Assembly: GCA_003979345.1 (NCBI GenBank)
Contig: RYVZ01000004.1
Span: 62,001-126,000 of the forward strand
DNA: 64,000 nt
DNA from: Lachnospiraceae bacterium
GTDB taxonomy: Bacteria; Bacillota; Clostridia; Lachnospirales; Lachnospiraceae
Direction: 5' to 3'
In this document: piece by piece, positions 34,041-41,517 of the stretch
Layout: every line of letters starts with the position of its first letter
Position numbering within the stretch: position 1 is the first letter of the stretch
Notes under the pieces: model-generated
What the model saw: only the letters and a program-made list of their open reading frames with translations
Database searches by the model: none
What the model was told of the DNA's origin: nothing
Program-made: the position numbers and the translations under genes

Positions 34041-35333
34041 TTATTTGTAATAATCAAATGCCAGTCCGTACATCCTGACTGTGTCCCCATCCTGTATTCC
34101 TAACGCCTCTAATTCCTTTAGAATGCCATTCTTTTTTAGAAATTCCTGAAAAAAGCGAAATCCTTTTTCGGATTCTAAATTTGTATAACCAAGCATTTTC
34201 TCAATACGCGGTCCCTCAACAACATATGCCTGTTCTTTTTCATCAAAGGAAACGGTATACGGGTCCTCTGCATATCCGTTTTCAAATTCGGGAAAGTATT
34301 CCTGTTCAAAAACAACCGGCGTATCCTTCGTATCTTTCAGGCACTGGTAGGCATAGGACAGAAGCTCCTTTACCCCTTTCCCGGTCACGGCAGAAATCGG
34401 AAAAACCTGAATACCCTGCGGATCAAACCGGCTGTGCAGACTGTTCATGACCTCATCCAGTGCGTCCTGATCTAACACATCGGTTTTGTTCGCCGCGATG
34501 ATCTGTGGACGGCTGCTCAAACCTTCCTGATACGCTTCAAGCTCGGCGTTTATCGCATCAATATCCGCGAGCGGATCACGTCCCTCTGTTCCTGCCGCGT
34601 CCACCACATGAATGAATAGTCTTGTACGCTCAATATGACGCAAAAACTCATGTCCAAGACCGACGCCCTCGGATGCCCCTTCGATCAGCCCCGGAATATC
34701 TGCCAAAACAAACGAACTGCCATCGCCAAGATCCACAACGCCAAGATTGGGGCGCAGCGTCGTAAAATGATAGTTGGCGATTTTCGGACGCGCATTTGTC
34801 GTCCTTGAAAGAAAGGTCGATTTTCCTACATTTGGAAATCCGATCAGACCAACATCCGCAATAACTTTCAATTCCAATATCAGAGACAGCTCCTTTGCGG
34901 GCTGGCCGGGTTGTGCGTATTTGGGAGCCTGCATCGTGCTTGTGGCATAATGCTGGTTCCCGCAGCCTCCCCTTCCGCCTGTCAGAATCGTATAGCGAAG
35001 CTGGCTGCCTGACATATCCGTGATCACGCGTCCGGTCGTTTCCTCACGAATAACGGTTCCCTTTGGCAGCTTGATCACGATATCCGCTCCGTCTTTTCCG
35101 CGGCAGTTTTTCTTCCCGCCTTCTTCTCCGTCGCCCGCAGCATATTTACGCGTATGCCGAAAGTCAATAAGGGTATTTAAGCCTTCGTCAACCTCAAAGA
35201 TGACGTCGCCGCCACGCCCGCCGTCGCCGCCGTCAGGACCGCCGTCAGGCACATATTTTTCTCTTCTGAAAGAAACATGTCCGTCACCGCCTTTACCGCT
35301 TCTGACATAGATTTTTGCTCTGTCTGCAAACAT
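34041..35333 (-). CDS. obgE: GTPase ObgE
   Basis: A 430-residue essential GTPase acting in 50S assembly and stringent control. The glycine-rich Obg domain (1-158) has GGDGGRGG-type repeats. The G domain shows GFPNVGKSTFLS (G1), the TTLRPNLG region (G2), DIPGLIEGA (G3) and NKTD (G4). A C-terminal OCT domain (about 345-428) is present, as in many Firmicutes. It lies in the rplU-prp-rpmA-obgE-yhbY run. Confidence 0.97.
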   Translation of the reverse strand: MFADRAKIYVRSGKGGDGHVSFRREKYVPDGGPDGGDGGRGGDVIFEVDEGLNTLIDFRHTRKYAAGDGEEGGKKNCRGKDGADIVIKLPKGTVIREETTGRVITDMSGSQLRYTILTGGRGGCGNQHYATSTMQAPKYAQPGQPAKELSLILELKVIADVGLIGFPNVGKSTFLSRTTNARPKIANYHFTTLRPNLGVVDLGDGSSFVLADIPGLIEGASEGVGLGHEFLRHIERTRLFIHVVDAAGTEGRDPLADIDAINAELEAYQEGLSSRPQIIAANKTDVLDQDALDEVMNSLHSRFDPQGIQVFPISAVTGKGVKELLSYAYQCLKDTKDTPVVFEQEYFPEFENGYAEDPYTVSFDEKEQAYVVEGPRIEKMLGYTNLESEKGFRFFQEFLKKNGILKELEALGIQDGDTVRMYGLAFDYYK

Positions 35334-35364
35334 CGTTCCAAACCCTTTCTTTATCCAAACCGAA

Positions 35365-35398
35365 ACAGAGCTCCAAACATTCGTTTGAAGCTCTGTCA
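35365..35398 (-). terminator. Hairpin between rpmA and obgE, possible attenuator
   Basis: ACAGAGCT and AGCTCTGT arms with an inner CAAAC/GTTTG stem. On the minus strand the following TTCGGTTT is a weak T-rich tail, so partial termination or mRNA processing is more likely than a full stop. Confidence 0.5.
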
Positions 35399-35405
35399 GA
35401 TCGTT

Positions 35406-35690
35406 TTATTTCTCTACCGGATATACACAAGCCTGTTTCTTATCTCTGCCTTTTCTCTCAAAACGCAGAACTCCGTCAACTAACGCAAACAGCGTATCGT
35501 CGCCGCCGATACCGACATTCACGCCCGGATGAATCTTCGTACCGCGCTGTCTGTATAAGATATTGCCTGCTTTCACAAACTGTCCGTCAGCCCGCTTCGC
35601 ACCTAATCTTTTTGACTCGGAATCTCTGCCGTTCTTTGTGGAACCGACTCCCTTCTTATGAGCAAAAAATTGAAGGTTCATATGAAACAT
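35406..35690 (-). CDS. rpmA: 50S ribosomal protein L27
   Basis: A 94-residue L27 with KKGVGSTKNGRDSESKRLGAKRADGQFVKAG typical of the family. It begins with an MNLQFFA-type extension ahead of HKKG; in Firmicutes this extension is removed by Prp after FFA so that the mature N-terminus can reach the peptidyl transferase centre. The protease gene lies directly upstream. GAGGAGG precedes ATG 35690; a second ATG nine bases in is the alternative. Confidence 0.97.
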   Translation of the reverse strand: MFHMNLQFFAHKKGVGSTKNGRDSESKRLGAKRADGQFVKAGNILYRQRGTKIHPGVNVGIGGDDTLFALVDGVLRFERKGRDKKQACVYPVEK

Positions 35691-35693
35691 GAT

Positions 35694-36029
35694 CTACACC
35701 TCCTCAATGTTTACTTGCAAATATTTGCTGCCATACTGCTTTACAATGCCCTGTAGTCCGAGAATCATGGAATCCATGAGCAGGCTTCCCTTATCTGAAA
35801 TGCCGCTTACGAATTCACATCGAAGAAATCCTTCCGCCTGATTCTGCGTGATCTTCAGCTTCTCCGATGCAAGCGTTTCCAGTGAATTTACTGTATTGAT
35901 CACTAATACGGATACCGCCGCACAAATCATGTCTTTTTCAAAAAAGAAATGCTTGCTTCCGGCATGTCCCATACAGTAAAACTCCTGATATACCCCCGAA
36001 CCCGAACGTTTGACTGTAATAGTTGTCAT
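35694..36029 (-). CDS. prp: Ribosomal-processing cysteine protease Prp
   Basis: A 111-residue YsxB/Prp protease that trims the L27 precursor. The catalytic His lies in MGHAG and Cys in DMICAAVSVL, the family pattern. It sits between rplU and rpmA with a 3-base gap to rpmA, the conserved order. The ribosome site (GTGGGAAT) is weak. Confidence 0.93.
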   Translation of the reverse strand: MTTITVKRSGSGVYQEFYCMGHAGSKHFFFEKDMICAAVSVLVINTVNSLETLASEKLKITQNQAEGFLRCEFVSGISDKGSLLMDSMILGLQGIVKQYGSKYLQVNIEEV

Positions 36030-36065
36030 AAACGATTCCCACTGACTTTAACGCACAAGAATGCA

Positions 36066-36371
36066 TTATGCGTTGATCTTATTGATCTTCACTTCAGTGT
36101 ATGCTTGTCTGTGACCATTCTTCTTGTGGTAACCGGTCTTTCTCTTGTATTTGTAAACGACTACTTTTTTTGCCTTGCCCTGCTTTTCAACAGTTGCCTC
36201 AACGGTTGCATTTGCTGCATCAGCACCAACCTTAAGCTCCTTATCGCTTACTGCAATGACCTTGTCAAATGTAACGGTAGCTCCGGCTTCTGCGTCAAGC
36301 TTTTCAACTCTGACAACATCGCCCTCGGATACCTTATACTGCTTACCACCTGTTGCAATGATTGCGTACAT
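36066..36371 (-). CDS. rplU: 50S ribosomal protein L21
   Basis: A 101-residue L21 binding 23S rRNA. MYAIIATGGKQYKVSEGDVVRVEKLD and the C-terminal KRKTGYHKKNGHRQAYTEVKI are characteristic. GGAGGAG precedes the ATG. It is the first gene of the ribosomal and GTPase operon running leftwards to obgE and beyond. Confidence 0.98.
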   Translation of the reverse strand: MYAIIATGGKQYKVSEGDVVRVEKLDAEAGATVTFDKVIAVSDKELKVGADAANATVEATVEKQGKAKKVVVYKYKRKTGYHKKNGHRQAYTEVKINKINA

Positions 36372-36470
36372 AGGGACTCTCCTCCTATATCTAACCGTTT
36401 CCGGTTTTACTCGCTAGCTTCGGCGCCATTCCTGATGGAATGAACTTTTGCCACGCTATGCGGCATACTC
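36372..36470 (-). promoter_or_regulatory. rplU leader, probable L21 leader RNA
   Basis: The roughly 95-base leader on the minus strand can form CATTCC-ATCA-GGAATG and AACCG-GAAA-CGGTT hairpins (the latter closed by a GNRA tetraloop) just before the ribosome site. Low-GC Gram-positive bacteria have a conserved L21 leader at this place; the match here is by position and shape, not alignment. Confidence 0.5.
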
Positions 36471-36474
36471 ATAT

Positions 36475-36503
36475 ATGATACCAATCGTTTTCTGGTTTGT
36501 CAA
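36475..36503 (-). promoter_or_regulatory. Promoter of rplU operon
   Basis: On the minus strand, TTGACA (36503-36498), a 17-base spacer and TATCAT (36480-36475). The -35 overlaps the end of the hemerythrin gene. Confidence 0.85.
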
Positions 36504-37324
36504 CCGATTTCATTGCTTTTTCCTATTTTTTTATCCGCATGCAGGATATGATTGATCAGCCATTCCGTTAAAAAATGCATGAGTTCTTCCAAGGTATCCT
36601 GCTGATGTGTATCGATCTGTTCCAAATCCATATTCTCAATTTTGGCAATGAACGCGTCGTGCGCACGTTTTTGTGCCGGAAGTCCTTCATATTGAATGCT
36701 TTCCATATATTTTTCTTCATCAGCGAAATGAAAGATCGTATATCGCTTCATTTCATCAAGTAAATAAACGATCTCATCATATTTATCGGGAATAAATTCA
36801 TCTTTGATCACACGAGATACTTCGCCAATAATGCGGAACAGTTCTCTATGCTCCTGATCGATCAGGGCTACTCCTGTTACATACTCGTCTGTAAACCTTA
36901 TGGGTTCTGCTGTTTTTTCAGCAGACTTTATCTTACCGATCATGAGATCGGAACCGATGATATGCCTGTATAACCATGTTATTAAATATTTTAGCAGATC
37001 ATCTAAAAATTCCTGCTGTTTATCGTTTCCCGAGGGCATCCTGATATCCGCTTCGTGTATTTTTTCCCGGAATGCAGCATGCTGCTTTTTCTGTAGTTCC
37101 AGTTCCGGATGGCAGAGCTGCTCCATATATGCTTCTTCATGCTCAAAATGTTCCTCTGCATACTGCTTTAATTTCTCCAAATGTCCGTGGATATAGTCGT
37201 ACTTGTCTGTAATGATATCATTATCAAGAAGTTCATGGATCTCGTTGATCATTCGGAAAAGTTCTCTGTGCTCCTGATCGATCATTTCTACGCCAATCAA
37301 ACAATCATCCGTAAAATAGTACAT
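36500..37324 (-). CDS. Tandem bacteriohemerythrin
   Basis: A 274-residue soluble protein made of two hemerythrin domains (about 1-130 and 140-270). Each keeps the full diiron ligand set. Domain 1 has DQEHRELF, HFEHEEAYM, HAAF and WLYRHIIGSD; domain 2 has DQEHRELF, HFADEEKYM, HDAF and WLINHILHAD. Bacteriohemerythrins bind O2 reversibly and may deliver or scavenge it; in an anaerobe, oxygen sensing or protection is plausible. GGAGGG precedes the ATG. The two-domain form probably arose by duplication. Confidence 0.92.
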   Translation of the reverse strand: MYYFTDDCLIGVEMIDQEHRELFRMINEIHELLDNDIITDKYDYIHGHLEKLKQYAEEHFEHEEAYMEQLCHPELELQKKQHAAFREKIHEADIRMPSGNDKQQEFLDDLLKYLITWLYRHIIGSDLMIGKIKSAEKTAEPIRFTDEYVTGVALIDQEHRELFRIIGEVSRVIKDEFIPDKYDEIVYLLDEMKRYTIFHFADEEKYMESIQYEGLPAQKRAHDAFIAKIENMDLEQIDTHQQDTLEELMHFLTEWLINHILHADKKIGKSNEIG

Positions 37325-37430
37325 TTCTTTCCCTCCCTGCCGTGCGCCTCATGCATAAAAAGCTAAAAGATCTGTCAGACAGATTGCCCGCTTTAGCAGC
37401 ATACTTCCGTGCATGGGACTGCGCATAATA

Positions 37431-37467
37431 AGAGAACGCCTCGTCTGTATCTGACAGGGCGTTCTCT
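37431..37467 (-). terminator. Terminator after the first zinc-ribbon gene
   Basis: AGAGAACGCC (37431-37440) pairs with GGCGTTCTCT (37458-37467); on the minus strand TTATTAT follows. Confidence 0.75.
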
Positions 37468-37505
37468 GTTTTCTTATTTACCATTAAAAATGATCGTATC
37501 TTTTA

Positions 37506-38060
37506 TTACTGCTTATTTCCCATTACCTTCGGTAATACAAGAATTGCGACAACCTCAACAATGGAAAGGATCACAACAAGCCAGAAAAATATGTTCAGGT
37601 TATAGCTTGCCATGCTGGAATCTGCACCTATGGAAGCTAACTGCTTTTTGCCGTCAGCTAATTCCTGAATCGCCTTAAAGATACAGAAAACGGCATTGAC
37701 TGCTGCAGGTGCCACTGCGGAGTTGGACTTCTTCAAAAACAGACAGATTGCAGTAACGGCAAAGAGTACCAGCATAAAGATACCATACTTCACTTCGCTC
37801 AGAATGGAAAATGTCTGCTTTTGTGTTACACCAAATACGGATACTTTCAAAACAGTCTTTGACAGGAATACACAGACAAAACCCACAACCGCTATGATCA
37901 ATGCGATAAAATTGATGCTGGTATCTGTCTGCTGCATGAACGGAACCTTGGCAGCCGGCGTTCCAAACGGAACCTGCGTGCCTCCGTTAACAGGTGTTCC
38001 ACAATTCGGGCAGGTTGCGGAATTGTCAGGAATCTGGTTACCACATTTGTTACATAACAT
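37506..38060 (-). CDS. Zinc-ribbon membrane protein
   Basis: A 184-residue protein with an N-terminal zinc ribbon (CNKCGNQIPDNSATCPNCG, two CxxC pairs), a short Gly/Pro linker and four hydrophobic segments (about 48-68, 85-105, 112-130 and 155-177). Function unknown; such proteins are common in Lachnospiraceae. It is related in plan to the neighbours at 38139-38873 and 45388-45948. The ribosome site AGAGAGGGAAG precedes the ATG. Confidence 0.8.
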   Translation of the reverse strand: MLCNKCGNQIPDNSATCPNCGTPVNGGTQVPFGTPAAKVPFMQQTDTSINFIALIIAVVGFVCVFLSKTVLKVSVFGVTQKQTFSILSEVKYGIFMLVLFAVTAICLFLKKSNSAVAPAAVNAVFCIFKAIQELADGKKQLASIGADSSMASYNLNIFFWLVVILSIVEVVAILVLPKVMGNKQ

Positions 38061-38138
38061 ACTTCTTCCCTCTCTTTTCTTATTTTTTATTATATAAAAA
38101 ATGATGAATCATTTTTTACCATATCTTATATCTGTACC

Positions 38139-38873
38139 TTAGCTCTTTTTCACTTTGCCCCATACAAACGGTGCGATCACCATTGCGATCGTTGCAAACA
38201 GATAAAAGTAAAAACCGGCACTAAGATGTCCGCCAAAGCTCTTAAAAGCCGAGCCAAGCGTCCACATATGTACGAATACGAGAAGATTCAAAACCGAAAC
38301 AAGAAATGCCAGCATCTCCAACCTGAGCACATATAATACGACTGCCCCGATACTCAGCACGATCACCATCCATGTAGAATTCACATCAGCCTCTGACAAT
38401 TTCACCATGCTGACCGATTCTCCGTAAGCGGATATAAACGGAAGAAATACGCTGATAAAAGCAACCAATGCACCGATAATACCGATCAGATCCATGGTTG
38501 TGATCTTAGAAAGAAGCGCTTTCACAGAGAAAATTCCTTTTAGCGGGAACGGTTCTCCCGGATGTGACGCAGTCAAAAAAGCAAGCGGATTTGCCTTTGG
38601 CTGCACTGGCTGTCCATATCCCTGAACCGGCATACCATTATTATACATCTGTCCGTTTGGCTGCTGCATCTGCATGCCCTGCTGACCATATCCATATCCT
38701 GTACCGCCCATGCCCATTCCTGCATTCGGCTGCGGATTCTGACCTGCATTTACAGTTTGCACCGGCTGCTGCGGTACCTGAACGGATGAAAGATTCTGTC
38801 CTACATTTGCTCCGCAGTTCGGACAGACCGAAGCATTATCCGGCACCTGCATGCCGCATTGATTACAAAACAT
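38139..38873 (-). CDS. Zinc-ribbon membrane protein with Gln/Gly/Asn-rich linker
   Basis: A 244-residue protein: N-terminal zinc ribbon (CNQCGMQVPDNASVCPNCG), a low-complexity linker rich in Gln, Gly, Asn, Pro and Met (about 25-95), then four membrane segments. The C-terminal end is basic. Function unknown; same architecture as the flanking and distant zinc-ribbon proteins in this window. GTGAGGA precedes the ATG. Confidence 0.8.
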   Translation of the reverse strand: MFCNQCGMQVPDNASVCPNCGANVGQNLSSVQVPQQPVQTVNAGQNPQPNAGMGMGGTGYGYGQQGMQMQQPNGQMYNNGMPVQGYGQPVQPKANPLAFLTASHPGEPFPLKGIFSVKALLSKITTMDLIGIIGALVAFISVFLPFISAYGESVSMVKLSEADVNSTWMVIVLSIGAVVLYVLRLEMLAFLVSVLNLLVFVHMWTLGSAFKSFGGHLSAGFYFYLFATIAMVIAPFVWGKVKKS

Positions 38874-38928
38874 ATTTTAATCCTCACTTATAACTTTATA
38901 ATTTTTTTATTATGTTTTATCCTGCATT

Positions 38929-39441
38929 TCATTCTGTCTCTGTCGCCGCAGCGCCGGTATCTTCAAAGGTTACATGACTGCCGAGCAATACTTCCCCAAT
39001 ATAGTTAACATAAGTAATAGCCTGTTCATAATAGGTATTTGCTGTCTCTAACGCCATATCGTCAAGGGGTTCTGCCTCAAAAGCAGTATGATAGTAAAGA
39101 ACCGCCTGCGTCATGTACTTGCTTGCCCTTTCTGCCAGAATTTCCGCATCCGAGTATTCTTCCGGAATATTCATCTCGGTCAGTGAAAAAAACGCGGCAT
39201 CCATTTCATCATAATAAGAGAGCAGATCACTGACAGCAGAATCTGAATCCGCATCGATCTGGTTTATGTGATTTCCGATATCTATGATCTTATTTGTGAA
39301 ATCCGTCATGTCGTTTTGGTAAATACTGGTTTCCTGAGATGGGATATTGCCACAGGATGTTAACACAGGCAGCAGCACGGAGATAAGCATGATAAAAAAA
39401 TAGCAAGATATGACAAAACATAGTAAAAAACAGTAAAACAT
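38929..39441 (-). CDS. Putative lipoprotein, unknown
   Basis: A 170-residue protein with a long hydrophobic N-terminus ending in LPVLTSC, a lipobox-like site with Cys near residue 30. The mature part (about 140 residues) is acidic and helical, with no recognised domain. The start is uncertain: no ribosome site is visible for ATG 39441 or for the internal ATG 39390, and the n-region lacks positive charges. The upstream DNA is A/T-rich with repeated AAAACAT. Confidence 0.6.
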   Translation of the reverse strand: MFYCFLLCFVISCYFFIMLISVLLPVLTSCGNIPSQETSIYQNDMTDFTNKIIDIGNHINQIDADSDSAVSDLLSYYDEMDAAFFSLTEMNIPEEYSDAEILAERASKYMTQAVLYYHTAFEAEPLDDMALETANTYYEQAITYVNYIGEVLLGSHVTFEDTGAAATETE

Positions 39442-39473
39442 AACAAAACATGAAAAAACAAAACATGATTAAA

Positions 39474-39529
39474 AAGAACAAAGTATAAAAGGCTTTCGTT
39501 GAAGCGAAGGCCTTTTATACTTTGTTCTT
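39474..39529 (-). terminator. Strong terminator closing the chemoreceptor operon
   Basis: A perfect 19-base stem (39474-39492 with 39511-39529) plus an inner CTTTCG/CGAAGG stem, followed on the minus strand by a T-run. Confidence 0.9.
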
Positions 39530-39549
39530 GAACCTTGATGATGTACTTT

Positions 39550-41466
39550 TTAGATATTATCCACGGCTTTCTTGATTTCGTCCGTCTTTCCCTGAATGTT
39601 CAGCGATTGTGCGGAAATCTCCTCCGAATTTGCAGCAATGGTGGCTACGCGCTGTGTCATATTGTTCATATCTCCGATCAGCTGCCTGATCACATTCATA
39701 CTCGCGTCGATCTTTGGTATTGTTTCTTCCGCACGCCTGGTATTACCAACGATCAGTTCTTGTGTGGAGGACGCCAGATTACGGATCTCACTTGCAACGA
39801 CTGCAAAGCCCTTGCCTTGTTCACCGGCTCTTGCCGCCTCGATCGATGCATTCAGGCTAAGTAAATTCGTCTGATTGGCAATTTCTGAAATATCGCCGTT
39901 CGTCTTTTGGTAAATCCCCACAAAATCAGACATTGTAGCTAGTGATGTATCCAGCTCTGTACATAATGAGGATATTTCCTGTATATACCGGGCAAGTTCC
40001 GTTGCCTCGTTTGCCGATGCTTCATTTGCCGCACTTAATTCACGGATGGCGACGGTTAATTCCGTAAACTGCTGTATAATCTGCCCTAAACGTTCATCCC
40101 GGTCTTTTTGTGCTTCCTGCTGTGCCGCATATACTTCCTGTACTTTCGCACGTTCATTCTCGGCCAGTTCTTTAACATAATGGATACAATTCTCACGGAC
40201 ATTAACACCGTTATAAATCGCTCTTGCCATATCTGTACAAGACTGATAACCGCAGGCGCTGCAGTTGATCGTTCTGCTTGCTTCATCCGTCTTGTTCATA
40301 TCGTTAAAAATCGCATTCAGTTCCGAACTTGCCGGTTCTTTGATCGTAACCTTCTTGTTTGTATAGCTTCGCATGAAATCCTGAATATTCAAGCCGCTGA
40401 AAGCTTCCATAAAGTTTTGCAGCCGTTCTTCATGGGAAATATCGCTTGTCCATGGACTCTTGTTTTTACTTGTAAACGGCGAAGTTTTGCGCATATCTTT
40501 TTTATTCATACTGCGCATGGCAGAAAGCGTCAACAGCACATCATCCGTATTTCGTGAAAGCTCGGTCGCCGTCCCGTAAATACAGCCCTTACTGCAATTC
40601 AAAATATCGACCATGAACGGAAGCTGTTGTTTGTTTCCGATACGCTTCACATATTCCTGCAGATAATGATATGCTTCCGATTCCCCTTCGACCTGTCGTA
40701 CGACCCGCTCTTTGCCAAGAAAATGTTCCACGTTCTCACGAAGTCCTCCCGGCATGGGATAAAGAGAACCGAGTCCGTATTCCAATTCGTCAAGATACTC
40801 AGGCGCTGTCTGAAAGCCGTCTCCGATATGTTCCATCAGCTTACGGAAAGTTACGTTATAGGATACATAACCGCCGCAGTTTTCATCCGTAATCTCTAAT
40901 TTTTTGGCAATACACGGACTCAAAAAGGCAAGTTTGTCGTCATTGCGCAGATACTTTCTGGCATAAACAGCCATACACATCATCGGACTGTGAATGGGAA
41001 CGAGCCGTGGGATCAGTTCGGGAACATATTTCTCCACATAGCTGACGATCGCCGGACAGGGCTGGGAAATACCGCCCCAAAATTGGTGCTCGGTTATGTA
41101 TTTCAAATACCCCCATGTTGTGATATCTGCGCCAAACGAAACACTGTAAATATGCCGGACACCTTTTTGTTTCAGATAACCGAGCACGCTCTTGTATTCC
41201 CTCGGATAATTTGCAAGAAATGCAGGTGCCACGATGACCGAAATCGGCTTGCCTGCCGCCAGATCATCAAAAAAGACTTTTGTATCGTCATAATAATCTC
41301 TTGCGTTGTGTGCACATGCATCAAAGCAGGCACCGCAGGCAATACAATGTTCGGGATCGACCGACACTTTTCCCTGGACGGTCGCAATATTTGATATCAG
41401 CACCGGACATGCACGTACACATTTATTGCAGCCGCTGCACTGATCATTTGTATAAACAAGTTCCAT
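39550..41466 (-). CDS. [FeFe]-hydrogenase-domain soluble chemoreceptor
   Basis: A 638-residue soluble fusion. Two 4Fe-4S ferredoxin motifs: C10, C13, C16, C20 and C41, C44, C47, C51. An H-cluster domain (about 70-300) has all four expected cysteines: C137 in SQPCPAI, C185 in SPCIAKK, and C291 and C295 in NCSKGC. The proton-relay Cys before C137 is Pro, and the two active-site Met positions are Ser and Leu, so it looks like a sensory rather than catalytic hydrogenase. Another CxxCx4C...C cluster (C402, C405, C410, C427) follows. The C-terminal 200 residues are an MCP signalling coiled coil with the invariant hairpin (TNLLSLNASIEAARAGE). No membrane segment. ATG 41466 follows AAAGGAGG. Confidence 0.9.
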   Translation of the reverse strand: MELVYTNDQCSGCNKCVRACPVLISNIATVQGKVSVDPEHCIACGACFDACAHNARDYYDDTKVFFDDLAAGKPISVIVAPAFLANYPREYKSVLGYLKQKGVRHIYSVSFGADITTWGYLKYITEHQFWGGISQPCPAIVSYVEKYVPELIPRLVPIHSPMMCMAVYARKYLRNDDKLAFLSPCIAKKLEITDENCGGYVSYNVTFRKLMEHIGDGFQTAPEYLDELEYGLGSLYPMPGGLRENVEHFLGKERVVRQVEGESEAYHYLQEYVKRIGNKQQLPFMVDILNCSKGCIYGTATELSRNTDDVLLTLSAMRSMNKKDMRKTSPFTSKNKSPWTSDISHEERLQNFMEAFSGLNIQDFMRSYTNKKVTIKEPASSELNAIFNDMNKTDEASRTINCSACGYQSCTDMARAIYNGVNVRENCIHYVKELAENERAKVQEVYAAQQEAQKDRDERLGQIIQQFTELTVAIRELSAANEASANEATELARYIQEISSLCTELDTSLATMSDFVGIYQKTNGDISEIANQTNLLSLNASIEAARAGEQGKGFAVVASEIRNLASSTQELIVGNTRRAEETIPKIDASMNVIRQLIGDMNNMTQRVATIAANSEEISAQSLNIQGKTDEIKKAVDNI

Positions 41467-41517
41467 AAATGGTTCCTCCTTTACATCGAAGAAATCAAAC
41501 AAGAAATGTTACTTTGA

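Noticed and set aside
39550..41466. Catalytic hydrogenase HydA
   Set aside because: The proton-relay Cys and two Met positions are substituted and an MCP domain replaces the usual C-terminus; a sensor is more likely.
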